From an uncultured Oscillospiraceae bacterium (lineage in GTDB: Bacteria > Bacillota > Clostridia > Oscillospirales > Oscillospiraceae): a stretch of DNA of 28,756 bases. Each line of letters opens with the position of its first letter. Position 1 is the stretch's first letter. The stretch lies in the NCBI GenBank assembly GCA_910587205.1, contig CAJULZ010000017.1, positions 1 through 28,756 on the forward strand. Direction: 5' to 3'. The notes under the pieces are model-generated. The model saw only the letters and a program-made list of their open reading frames with translations, did no database searches and was not told the origin of the DNA. The translations under genes were made by a program, and so were the position numbers. This document shows, in pieces, positions 21,888 to 28,756 of the stretch.

Positions 21888-22722
21888 TGATAACTGGATC
21901 GTCAATATCCTGGAAAACGCGCTGACGGACTGGAACGGCAAGCTCTCCGAGATATGGACGCTGCTGACGCAGACCCCGCAGAACTTCAAAGGCGGGGACA
22001 TCTGGACGGTCATTTCCAGCATACACAGCGCCATGGTGGGCGTCGGCTACGGCCTGCTGGTGCTGTTCTTCGCCATGGGCGTGTTCCAGAGCGCCGCCAG
22101 CTTCCGGGACTTCCAGCGCCCGGAATTTGCTTTGCGGCACTTCATCCGCTTCATTCTGGCAAAGGTGGCCGTGGGGAGCTGCATGGAGATCATGACCGCC
22201 ATTTTCAGCGTATGCGGCGGCGTGATCGCCACCGTCATGGGCAGCATGGGCGGCTCGGTGTCCACGGCAGCCACATTGCCCAGCGAGATCGTCACCGCCA
22301 TTGAGGGGCTGGGCCTGTTGGAAAGCATACCTTTGTGGCTTGTGTCCCTGTTGGGCAGCCTGTTTATCACCGTCATGTCGTTCATTCTTCTGCTGACGGT
22401 ATACGGGCGCTTTTTCCGGCTCTATATGTTCACCGCCCTGGCCCCGCTCCCCCTGGCGTCCTTCGCAGGGGAGGCCACCGCCGCCAGCGGCAAAGCGTTC
22501 CTCAGAAGCTACATCGGCGTGTGCATGGAGGGTGCCGTGATCGTGCTGGCCTGCCTGATCTACTCCGCGTTCCTGTCCAGCAGCACCCCGGCGGCGGACG
22601 CCAGTCTGCCCGCTGTCACCATGGCGTGGCAGTACATCGGACAGCTTATTTTCAATATGCTGATCCTGACCGGGCTGGTGAAGGGCGCGGATCGGGTGGT
22701 GAAGGAGATGCTGGGTCTATAG
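21883..22722 (+). CDS. VirB6/TrbL-like polytopic membrane protein of the transfer channel
   Basis: About 279 residues. Several hydrophobic helices are visible (GYGLLVLFFAMGVF, FIRFILAKVAVGS, LLGSLFITVMSFILLLTVYG, FTALAPLPLASFAGEA, AVIVLACLIYSAFL, YIGQLIFNMLILTGLV), the layout of VirB6/TrbL of CTn elements, which forms part of the inner-membrane channel. The frame is stop-free from 21877 and the conserved N-terminal part (NWIVNILENALTDWNGKLSEIWTLLTQ) lies upstream of the first ATG (22033), so 22033 cannot be the start. The only well-spaced codon after the GGGGGTG site is ATT at 21883, a rare initiator. The ribosome binding site is in a hairpin. The 3' end runs directly into the methyltransferase gene. 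Confidence 0.85.
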   Translation: MSDNWIVNILENALTDWNGKLSEIWTLLTQTPQNFKGGDIWTVISSIHSAMVGVGYGLLVLFFAMGVFQSAASFRDFQRPEFALRHFIRFILAKVAVGSCMEIMTAIFSVCGGVIATVMGSMGGSVSTAATLPSEIVTAIEGLGLLESIPLWLVSLLGSLFITVMSFILLLTVYGRFFRLYMFTALAPLPLASFAGEATAASGKAFLRSYIGVCMEGAVIVLACLIYSAFLSSSTPAADASLPAVTMAWQYIGQLIFNMLILTGLVKGADRVVKEMLGL

Positions 22723-23252
22723 GAAAATATAACATCATTTACGCCGACCCGCCCTGGAAGTACGGCACATGGCACTCCGCAGACCGGCACTATCCCACCA
22801 TGCCCATTGAGGAAATCAAAGCCCTGCCCGTGTCCGAGCTGGCCGCCGAGGATTGCGCCCTGTTCCTCTGGATCACCATGCCCATGCTCCATGAGGCGTG
22901 GGGGGTGATGGAGGCATGGGGGTTTCGCTTTGTCACCGCTGCCTTTGTGTGGATCAAGCTCAGCCGGAAGTCCGACACCATCTTTTGGGGGCCGGGCCAC
23001 TGGACGAGGGCCAACGCGGAAATCTGCCTGCTGGCTACCAAGGGCCACCCCAAGCGGCAGGCCCGGAACATCCACCAAGTTATTATCTCCCACGTCCAGG
23101 AGCACAGCCGGAAGCCGGAGGAAGCCCGCCGCCGCATTGAGGCTTTGATGGGGGACGTGCCCCGCGTGGAGCTGTTCGCCCGCCGTCCGGCCTCCGGCTG
23201 GGACGTGTGGGGGAATGAGGTGGAGAGTACCATTAACTGGATCGCAACATGA
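22719..23252 (+). CDS. MT-A70-family adenine methyltransferase
   Basis: About 177 residues. The N-terminus YNIIYADPPWKYGTWH holds the DPPW catalytic motif of MT-A70/N6-adenine methyltransferases. It is followed by CALFLWITMPMLHEA, GFRFVTAAFVWIKLS, FWGPGHWTRANAEICLLATKG and a final VELFARRPASGWDVWGNEV, all typical of the family. It would methylate adenines in DNA, probably to mask the element from host restriction. No ATG, GTG or TTG lies at the expected start. The likely initiator is ATA at 22719 (ATA GGA AAA TAT AAC), overlapping the virB6 stop, with AAGGAG (22702-22707) upstream. The next ATG (22801) would delete the catalytic motif. It is inserted between channel genes, so its expression is tied to transfer. 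Confidence 0.88.
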   Translation: MGKYNIIYADPPWKYGTWHSADRHYPTMPIEEIKALPVSELAAEDCALFLWITMPMLHEAWGVMEAWGFRFVTAAFVWIKLSRKSDTIFWGPGHWTRANAEICLLATKGHPKRQARNIHQVIISHVQEHSRKPEEARRRIEALMGDVPRVELFARRPASGWDVWGNEVESTINWIAT

Positions 23253-23283
23253 ACGAAAAATTATGAATTTGAGGTGATTGAAT

Positions 23284-23628
23284 ATCGAAATCAAAATTCC
23301 CAAAGAAGTCCGCCAGCACAAGGAGAGCATTTTCTTCGGCCTGTCCACCCGGCAATTTTTCTGTGCCCTGTTTGCCGTGGGAATCGCCGTGGCCGTTTAT
23401 CTGCTGCTGGGCAGCGTGGCCGGGAAGGAAACGGCAAGCTGGGTTTGCATCCTTGCCGCCGCGCCCGTGGCCGTGGCGGGCTTTTTCAGCTACAACGGCC
23501 TGACCCTGGAACAATTCCTGTGGGCCTTCATCAAGTCGGAGATATTGTGCGCCGGGGAACGGCGCTTCGTCTCCGAAAACTTCTACTACAATATGCTGAA
23601 CCGAAAGGGGCGTGACGACTTTGATTAA
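23284..23628 (+). CDS. prgI: PrgI-family transfer protein
   Basis: About 114 residues. IEIKIPKEVRQHKESIFFGLSTRQFFCALFAVGIAVAVYLLLG and the second helix WVCILAAAPVAVAGFFSYNGLTLEQFLWAF are the PrgI signature, an early membrane component (VirB3-like position) of Gram-positive conjugation systems, always just before VirB4. GAGGTG (23271-23276) is seven bases before an ATC at 23284, the codon where an ATG would be expected. The alternative TTG at 23278 is only one base from the site. No ATG is available in frame upstream. Its end overlaps the virB4 start. Confidence 0.88.
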   Translation: MEIKIPKEVRQHKESIFFGLSTRQFFCALFAVGIAVAVYLLLGSVAGKETASWVCILAAAPVAVAGFFSYNGLTLEQFLWAFIKSEILCAGERRFVSENFYYNMLNRKGRDDFD

Positions 23629-25960
23629 GTCCCTTATCGCCGCCAACAAGAGCGAACAGGACAAGTTTACCATCCCCCGGAGCGTCCAGCAGTCTATCCC
23701 CATCAAGTGCATCTATGAGGACGGTATCTGGCTGGTGGGCCGCAAGCACAGCCGAACGTGGCGCTTCACCGACGTGAACTACGCCGCCGCGTCCGAGGAT
23801 GACCAGCGCGGGATCTTCCTGTCCTACGGCGGGGTGCTCAACAGCCTGCCCACCGACGCCGCCGCCAAAGTCACCATCATCAACCGCCGCCTCAACCCCG
23901 TGGACTTCCAGCGCACCATGCTCATGAAGGAGAGGGGGGACGGCCTGGACAAGTACCGCCGGGAGGCCAACGCCATCCTCACCCAGCGGGCGGCGGAGAG
24001 CAATAATCTTGTCCAGGAGAAGTATATCACCCTGTCCATCCCCCAGCGGAAGATCGAGGAAACCCGCGCCTATTTCCGGCGGGTGGACGCCACCCTGTCC
24101 AAGAGCTTCGGGCGGCTGGAATCCGGGGCCCGGCCCGTGTCCAACCATGACCGGCTCCGCATCCTCCACGACTTTTTCCGCCCCGGCGAGGAACAGTATT
24201 TTACCTTCGACCAGACCGCCGCCATCCGGCGTGGTCTGGACTTCAAAGACCTGATCTGCCCGGACGGTATGCGTTTCCGGGCCGGACACTTTGAGATGGG
24301 CGGCAAAGTGGGCCGCGTCCTGTTTTTGAAGGACTACGCCAGCTACATCAAGGACGACATGATCTCCGCCCTGTCCGACTTCCCCCGCAGCCTTATGCTG
24401 TCCATTGACATCCTGCCCATCCCCACCGACGAGGCGGTGAAAGAGATACAGGGCCGGATCATGGGCATTGAGACGGACATCACCCGCTGGCAGCAGCGCC
24501 AGAACGATAAGAACAACTTCACCGCCACTGTCCCCTATGACCTGGAACAGCTCCGGGGGGAGGCCAAGGAATTTTTGTCCGACCTCACCGAGCGCGACCA
24601 GCGCATGATGTTTGCCGTGGTAACGCTGGTGCATATCGCGGACAGCCTGGAACAGCTTGACGCGGACACCGATGCCCTTCTGTCCATTGGGCGGGAGCAC
24701 CTGTGCCAGTTCTCTGTCCTGCGCTACCAGCAGGAGGACGGCTTGAACACCGTCCTGCCCTACGGCCTGCGCCGGGTGAAGGCCCTGCGCACCCTGACCA
24801 CCGAGAGCACCGCCGTCCTCATGCCCTTCCGCGTCCAGGAGATACAGGACCCCGGCGGGCTGTCCTACGGCATCAACGCCATATCCAAGAACCTGTTGAT
24901 CTGTGACCGCAAGCGGCTGATTTCCCCTCATGCTTTCTATTTGGGCGTGTCCGGTTCCGGTAAGTCCATGGCGATGAAGTCCACGATCCAGAACGTGGCC
25001 CTCGCCACCCCGGACGATATTATCATCATCGACGCCGAACGAGAGTACGGGCCCCTGGCCCGCGCCCTGGGCGGGGAAGTTATTGAAATCTCGCCCAACA
25101 GCAGGCATCACATCAACCCCCTGGAAGTGACGGCGGACTACGGGGACGGGGAAAACCCCATCGCCATGAAGTCCGAAATCATCACCAGCATTTTGGAGCA
25201 GCAGATGGGGGTGGGCCGTCTGTCCGGCAGCCATAAATCCATCATTGACCGCTGCACCGCCAACGTGTACCAGAACTATTTCAACAGCCGGGGCAAAGCC
25301 CCCATGCCCCTCCTGACCGACTGGAGGAATGAAGTCATGCGACAGGTGGACCCGGAGGCCCGGGAAATCGCCCTGGCCGCCGAGTTGATCACTGAGGGCA
25401 GCTTGAACGTGTTCGCCCATCCCGGCAACGTGAACATGGACAGCCGGATCGTGGTGTTGGACCTGTATGAGATGGGGGAGCAGCTTCGGCCCACCGCCCT
25501 GGTGGTGACGCTGGAGGCCATCCAGAACCGCGTTATGGAGAACCGCAAGCGGGGCAAGTACACATGGGTATTTCTGGACGAGGTGTATTTGTACTTCAAA
25601 TACCACTACTCTGGGGAGTTCCTTTACCGGGCATGGAAGCGGTTCAGAAAGTACGCCGCGCCCATGACGGCGGCAACACAGAACATTGAGGAATGTTTGA
25701 AATCCGAGACGGCCCGGCTCATGCTGGCAAACTCCGAATTTCTTCTTCTATTCAACCAGGCGGCCACCGACCGGGCGGAGCTGGCAAAGCTGCTGCACAT
25801 TTCCGACACGCAGATGGGCTACATCACCAACGCCGAGGCGGGCCACGGGCTCTTGCGGATCGGCGGCTCCCTGGTGCCCTTCTCCAACACCATCCCCAGG
25901 GACACCGAGCTCTATCGGCTCATGTCCACAACGCCCGGTGAAAATGAAATCTCACCATGA
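23621..25960 (+). CDS. virB4: VirB4/TraE-type conjugation ATPase
   Basis: About 779 residues. The N-terminal half is the VirB4 domain, without signal peptide. The ATPase half has Walker A GVSGSGKS (K about residue 448) and Walker B WVFLDEVYLYF (D-E about 653-654), plus QNIEECLKSE and LANSEFLLLFNQAATDRAELAKLL, as in TraE/TrsE of CTn elements. It powers channel assembly and transfer. TTG 23621 lies about 11 bases after AAAGGGG; GTG 23612 is the alternative start, giving 782 residues, but lies only two bases from it. It overlaps prgI. Its last codons (NEISP and stop) are made by copy 8 of the dispersed palindrome, so the natural end may have been replaced. Confidence 0.95.
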   Translation: MIKSLIAANKSEQDKFTIPRSVQQSIPIKCIYEDGIWLVGRKHSRTWRFTDVNYAAASEDDQRGIFLSYGGVLNSLPTDAAAKVTIINRRLNPVDFQRTMLMKERGDGLDKYRREANAILTQRAAESNNLVQEKYITLSIPQRKIEETRAYFRRVDATLSKSFGRLESGARPVSNHDRLRILHDFFRPGEEQYFTFDQTAAIRRGLDFKDLICPDGMRFRAGHFEMGGKVGRVLFLKDYASYIKDDMISALSDFPRSLMLSIDILPIPTDEAVKEIQGRIMGIETDITRWQQRQNDKNNFTATVPYDLEQLRGEAKEFLSDLTERDQRMMFAVVTLVHIADSLEQLDADTDALLSIGREHLCQFSVLRYQQEDGLNTVLPYGLRRVKALRTLTTESTAVLMPFRVQEIQDPGGLSYGINAISKNLLICDRKRLISPHAFYLGVSGSGKSMAMKSTIQNVALATPDDIIIIDAEREYGPLARALGGEVIEISPNSRHHINPLEVTADYGDGENPIAMKSEIITSILEQQMGVGRLSGSHKSIIDRCTANVYQNYFNSRGKAPMPLLTDWRNEVMRQVDPEAREIALAAELITEGSLNVFAHPGNVNMDSRIVVLDLYEMGEQLRPTALVVTLEAIQNRVMENRKRGKYTWVFLDEVYLYFKYHYSGEFLYRAWKRFRKYAAPMTAATQNIEECLKSETARLMLANSEFLLLFNQAATDRAELAKLLHISDTQMGYITNAEAGHGLLRIGGSLVPFSNTIPRDTELYRLMSTTPGENEISP

Positions 25961-25965
25961 GACGC
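25950..25965 (+). repeat. Dispersed palindrome, copy 8 (AAATCTCA subtype), spans the virB4 stop
   Basis: TCTCACCATGAGACGC. The TGA of its centre is the virB4 stop codon (25958-25960). The sequence before it is GAAA as in copy 4, and CAAATCGA follows as in copy 3. Confidence 0.9.
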
Positions 25966-25973
25966 AAATCGAC

Positions 25974-27065
25974 ATGGGGCGGATCACATTAGGCTCGCTC
26001 TTTGACGGCATCGGTGTGTTCCCGCTGGCGGCCCGCCGCCATGGGATCGTGCCGCTGTGGGCCAGCGAGATTGAAAAGGCTCCCATTTCCATCACCCGGC
26101 GGCATTTCCCGGACATGGAGCATTTGGGGGACATCACCAAACTGGACGGCGGGAACATCCCCGCCGTCCATGTGCTTACCTTTGGCTCTCCCTGTCAAAA
26201 CCTATCTCAAATAGGGAACCGTACCGGGCTGGCCGGGGTAAAATCAAGCCTGTTTTTTCACGCAATCAGAATTATCAAAGAAATGAGGGATGCAACTGAC
26301 GGACTGTTTCCAGTTATCACTGTTTGGGAGAACGTCATGGGAAGCCTTTCATCAAACGACCGGCTGGATTATGCGGCGGTGCTCGGAGCGTTCACAGACG
26401 CCGACATTCCAATTCCTCCCTCTGGAGGATGGGCAAACGCCGGAATGGTGCGAGGGCGAGGCCCCGATCTGGCCTGGAGGCTGCTGGACGCCCAGTATTG
26501 GGCAAGACCCAGGCTGGCCCGTCGGCAGCGAATTTTTGTCGTGGCCGATTTTGGAGGGCGGCGTGCTCACCAAATACTGTTTAAGCCCCGCCCAATGCTC
26601 CAAGTTTCTCCGGCTGGCGGAAAAGGCGGGGTGCCCACCTCCGGCCATGATCGAGGCCCTGTTATTGAAACAGGGGGGCGTGTACCCATCGTCCGACCCT
26701 TTCAGCTCTTTCGTATGCGGGGGGCGGCCAATGACCGATACCATGTCCAGTTCCGGGACAGCTTCGGATTTGCTACAGACCCTTTTCCCACTCTTTTAGC
26801 GGGGACGGTCTATCCCTTCGCGTTCTGGTATGAGGACGATCCGGCGGGCGGCTGTGTGCGGTTTCCCACGGAATTGGAAAGTGAGCGGCTCATGGGCCTG
26901 CCTGACGGGTGGACCCGGTATGGAGCAGAAGGGGAGGAAATCAGCAGCGGCCAGCGATACCGGGCGCTCGGAAATTCGATTGCGCTGCCCTGTGCGGACT
27001 ATATCATGGCCGGGATCAAAGAGGTGCTTGACCCGGATATTTCACAAAGGAGCGCCCATCCATGA
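25974..27065 (+). CDS. dcm: C5-cytosine DNA methyltransferase
   Basis: 363 residues. Motif I FDGIGVFPLAARRHG, motif IV GSPCQNLS with the catalytic cysteine, motif VI VWENVMG, motif VIII-like ARRQRIFVVADF, and motif X GNSIALPCADYIMAGI are all present, so it should be active. It methylates cytosine in a target that cannot be predicted here, probably to mask the ICE from restriction. The conserved start is ATG 25974, but no clear Shine-Dalgarno precedes it. Translation may come by coupling from virB4 or from ATG 25944 or GTG 25938, which would put nine residues derived from the palindrome (SHHETQIDM) at the N-terminus. A second open frame overlaps it (26290-26799). Its stop overlaps the next gene (ATGA). 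Confidence 0.92.
   Translation: MGRITLGSLFDGIGVFPLAARRHGIVPLWASEIEKAPISITRRHFPDMEHLGDITKLDGGNIPAVHVLTFGSPCQNLSQIGNRTGLAGVKSSLFFHAIRIIKEMRDATDGLFPVITVWENVMGSLSSNDRLDYAAVLGAFTDADIPIPPSGGWANAGMVRGRGPDLAWRLLDAQYWARPRLARRQRIFVVADFGGRRAHQILFKPRPMLQVSPAGGKGGVPTSGHDRGPVIETGGRVPIVRPFQLFRMRGAANDRYHVQFRDSFGFATDPFPTLLAGTVYPFAFWYEDDPAGGCVRFPTELESERLMGLPDGWTRYGAEGEEISSGQRYRALGNSIALPCADYIMAGIKEVLDPDISQRSAHP
26290..26799 (+). CDS. Overlapping open frame inside the cytosine methyltransferase gene
   Basis: 169 codons in the +1 frame relative to dcm. Its middle part, ILEGGVLTKYCLSPAQCSKFLRLAEKAG followed by CPPPAMIEALLLKQGG, resembles the KYYLSPKACxGILRRAExRGKxLP segment I remember from small unnamed phage proteins that lie near or over C5-methyltransferase genes. 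The first about 90 residues are Trp/Ser/Thr/Pro-rich and look like the shadow of dcm. No ribosome binding site is evident at ATG 26290. It may be a real overprinted gene, a remnant, or chance. Confidence 0.25.
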   Translation: MQLTDCFQLSLFGRTSWEAFHQTTGWIMRRCSERSQTPTFQFLPLEDGQTPEWCEGEAPIWPGGCWTPSIGQDPGWPVGSEFLSWPILEGGVLTKYCLSPAQCSKFLRLAEKAGCPPPAMIEALLLKQGGVYPSSDPFSSFVCGGRPMTDTMSSSGTASDLLQTLFPLF

Positions 27066-27643
27066 AAAAGCAAAGATTTCAATATGCCATCAGCGGCTAC
27101 CGCTGGGCCCCGGAGAGTTTTCAAGCCAGCAAAGGGCTTGTTGGGCAGCCGAAAAAGGTTATCCCAATGTCTCATGAAGAACGCCATGAAGTCGGTATGC
27201 TGTTTTTGTCAAAAGGCTATGGCGCTGCGGTAGGCTACGTCAAGCACATTGAGCGTATGCGGGAGCGCCAATGCAAAACCATGATAACGTATGGTTTCCG
27301 GCTCAAAGAAATGTCAACCCAATTTGCGTACTGCCCCCAGCTCTATTGCCGTGCGGACGCCCCCATTAGCGAACGGCTCTGGCTGTTCAAAAAAATACGC
27401 AGTGTACTGATGGAAACAGAAGGGCGTGTCGTTACCTCGACCGAGTGTGATCTGGATGGGGAATTTAACCCCGTGAATGTCCGGGAGCATACCGCGACAG
27501 CGGATTTTGGCCGCCCTTTGCGTATTTATATGGGAAAGCAAATTGTCCGGGGTGCCCCGGAACCGGAATACCGGCCCTGGACAGAGGCTCCCGAAAAGGC
27601 CCGCACCGCAAATGCCAGGACACGGCCAAAACGCCGCAGGTAG
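27062..27643 (+). CDS. ICE protein of unknown function
   Basis: 193 residues from ATG 27062, overlapping the dcm stop by four bases with AAGGAG about nine bases upstream. I recognise no domain. Visible features: MSHEERHEVGMLFLSKGYGAAVGYVKHIERM in the first half, suggesting helices; YCPQLYCRADAPISERLWLF; and a basic C-terminal tail (TANARTRPKRRR) that could bind nucleic acid. There is no signal peptide or membrane segment. Coupling with dcm suggests a shared function or at least shared acquisition. Confidence 0.65.
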   Translation: MKKQRFQYAISGYRWAPESFQASKGLVGQPKKVIPMSHEERHEVGMLFLSKGYGAAVGYVKHIERMRERQCKTMITYGFRLKEMSTQFAYCPQLYCRADAPISERLWLFKKIRSVLMETEGRVVTSTECDLDGEFNPVNVREHTATADFGRPLRIYMGKQIVRGAPEPEYRPWTEAPEKARTANARTRPKRRR

Positions 27644-27664
27644 AGAAGCAGAACCCATAAATCC

Positions 27665-27702
27665 GGGGCGCGTCCACCATGGGCGCGCCCCACTACTTTT
27701 TT
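27665..27702 (+). terminator. Hairpin with T run before the last gene
   Basis: GGGGCGCG (27665-27672) pairs with CGCGCCCC (27684-27691) around an 11-base loop, and a T6 run ends at about 27702, where the AAGGAGGG ribosome binding site of the next gene begins. It is probably a terminator after the 27062 gene or an attenuator of the next. Confidence 0.6.
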
Positions 27703-27717
27703 AAGGAGGGAAGTATC

Positions 27718-28709
27718 ATACCCAAAATAAAAGAACGGGATCAGACGGATAAAGTCAAAGGGAAAGGCAAAAAGAAGGGCGGCGGAGCGGCCCAGCAGAA
27801 GGCAAAGCGCGTCATGACGGCCAAGCTGAAAAAGGAGCTGGCCCAGCAGAAGCGGGGCGGCGGCAGTTCCGGTGTCGAGATACCCCATGAGGATTTCACC
27901 GGCGTCACCAGTGCCGCCAATACCGCCACCGGCTCCGCCAGCGCCGACAGCAGCACCGGGGCCGTGGAGCAGGTGGAGCAGACCACCGGGGCCGCTGTCA
28001 CTGACGTGGGCCACTACGCCAAACGCGGCGCTGCCATGGCTGTGTCCAAGGCCAAAAAAGAGCGCCGAAAAATCAAGGAGCGGCGGGAGCAGCCGGACAC
28101 CCAGGGCCAGCCCCCGGACACATCGGCCCCACCCTCTGACACCCATGGGGCAAATACCCCGGCAGACGCCCCGGCCCACCATGGGCAGAAGGACGTGCCC
28201 ACACCGTCCCAAGCCTCCGTGCCTGGGGATCGTATGTGCCAACGGGCGGTGAAGAAAAGGAAAGAGCAGCTTGCCCATCCCAGGGCAGACATGCTCCCCC
28301 AAGGGAAGGACCCGGCACCTGCCCCTCCATATACCCTGGCCCACCATGGACCGACCGGCACACCCGCCATGCCCCAGGTCCCCGCGCCGGGGGATCGTAT
28401 GCGCCAGCGGGCGGTAGACCAGCGGCGGGAGCAGCTTACCCACCCCAAGGAGGGCAGGCCCTTCCAGGGGGAGGCTCCAGCCTCCCCCCACCACGGCAAA
28501 CCTGCGTCCACCCCAGGCCCATCCACTAAAAATCTCCCTGCTGGTGATCCATCCATCAATCCATCAATCAAGGAGCGCCCCCGGCGCTCCGCTGTGCTGA
28601 AGGAGAAACCCCAGGCCGGGGCCATCCGGCCCAAGACCCGGCAGGCCGTGACGGAGGCCGCCCGTGTCCGGGCGGCCCCGGCCAGTACCTCCGGCCCCAT
28701 GGGGAAGAA
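27718..28709 (+). CDS. Probable N-terminal part of a CD1108-type conjugation protein (incomplete)
   Basis: About 330 residues of true sequence, cut by the end of the window. The N-terminus is very basic (KIKERDQTDKVKGKGKKKGGG), followed by a low-complexity Thr/Ala/Gly part, a helical AKRGAAMAVSKAKKERRKIKERREQ and long Pro/His/Gly-rich stretches. This architecture and the position after virB4 fit the cytoplasmic N-terminal region of the CD1108-type proteins of CTn elements, whose later part is a membrane-anchored peptidoglycan hydrolase, but no hydrolase domain is present here. The start is the ATA at 27718, seven bases after AAGGAGGG; ATG 27679 lies in the terminator hairpin and is not plausible. 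The last six codons and the stop seen in the raw sequence are adapter. Confidence 0.55.
28222..28495 (+). repeat. Two imperfect 55-codon tandem repeats in the last gene
   Basis: The stretch starting PGDRMCQRAVKKRKEQLAHP (from 28222) recurs 165 bases later as PGDRMRQRAVDQRREQLTHP (from 28387). Both are followed by a Pro-rich part ending in HHG. The DNA is similar too (GGGGATCGTATG in both). Probably a duplicated helical and linker unit of the cytoplasmic region. Confidence 0.7.
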
Positions 28710-28756
28710 AGATCGGAAGAGCGTCGTGTAGGGAAAGAGTGTAGATCTCGGTGGTC
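28710..28756. other. Untrimmed Illumina sequencing adapter
   Basis: From the A at 28710 to the end, the sequence is the reverse complement of the Illumina TruSeq universal adapter: it begins AGATCGGAAGAGCGTCGTG, continues with GTAGGGAAAGAGTGT, and ends in AGATCTCGGTGGTC. It is not biological. It supplies the last codons and the stop of the open frame that crosses 28709. Confidence 0.97.

Noticed and set aside
22335..22718. Upstream extension of the methyltransferase frame through virB6
   Set aside because: The frame is open by chance: the extension is Arg/Gly/His-rich, overlaps conserved virB6 helices and does not resemble any methyltransferase N-terminus.
23531..25606. A 691-codon open frame antisense to virB4
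   Set aside because: Same cause, codon bias. The plus strand has all VirB4 motifs, and the antisense product resembles nothing.

Overview
The window looks like a large part of an integrative and conjugative element (ICE) of the Tn1549/CTn type found in Clostridia. The host is probably a GC-rich, gut-type Firmicute (Oscillospiraceae-like). This rests on the cargo (MobC/MobA, PcfB, VirD4, VirB6/TrbL, PrgI, VirB4, SpaA-type surface protein with sortase), the strong GGAGG-type ribosome binding sites, and high GC with GCC/GGC/GAC codon preference. No integrase, topoisomerase, att site or element end is visible, so this is an internal piece.

Layout. At 1-1955 there is a different kind of DNA on the minus strand: a ferredoxin-like fragment, an AgrC/GHKL-type sensor kinase, and the C-terminal LytTR part of its response regulator. 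Near 1955 the regulator gene is cut and joined to a 5'-truncated ardA on the plus strand. From there every gene is on the plus strand. 2507-5654 holds accessory genes (PAPS-reductase-like, DUF3846, ArdC-like zincin, LPD28-like, unknown). 5655-5846 is a dyad-rich oriT candidate, followed by mobC-mobA. Next come pcfB and a degenerate ArdC paralogue, then a highly structured intergenic stretch (9039-9328). 9329-18916 is a surface module: an anchored exported protein, a sortase, a CHAP/NlpC-like cysteine hydrolase with its own promoter, and a 2315-residue thioester/Cna-B adhesin ending in LPKTGY. 18968-25960 carries a small conserved protein, VirD4, a VirB2/Maff2-like protein, VirB6, an MT-A70 methyltransferase, PrgI and VirB4. 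25974-28709 has a C5-cytosine methyltransferase, an unknown protein, and the N-terminal part of a probable CD1108-type conjugation protein. The last 47 bases are Illumina adapter.

How the parts fit: MobC/MobA would process oriT and VirD4/PcfB would recruit the relaxosome to a VirB2/B6/PrgI/VirB4 channel. The surface protein, sortase and hydrolase could remodel the wall and hold the mating partner. ArdA/ArdC-like proteins and the two methyltransferases would protect the incoming DNA.

Most notable beyond the gene list: (1) eight copies of a short palindrome (core GCGTCTCA-NNN-TGAGACGC) at module boundaries, one of them in-frame inside a gene; (2) four transfer genes whose Shine-Dalgarno-matched start position carries ATT, ATA or ATC instead of ATG; (3) a VirB6 leader in which the ribosome binding site is locked in a hairpin behind two tiny ORFs; (4) a three-domain block duplication in the giant adhesin, which ends right after LPKTG with no membrane anchor; (5) a possible overlapping reading frame inside the cytosine methyltransferase gene; (6) adapter sequence at the contig end that creates a false stop codon.
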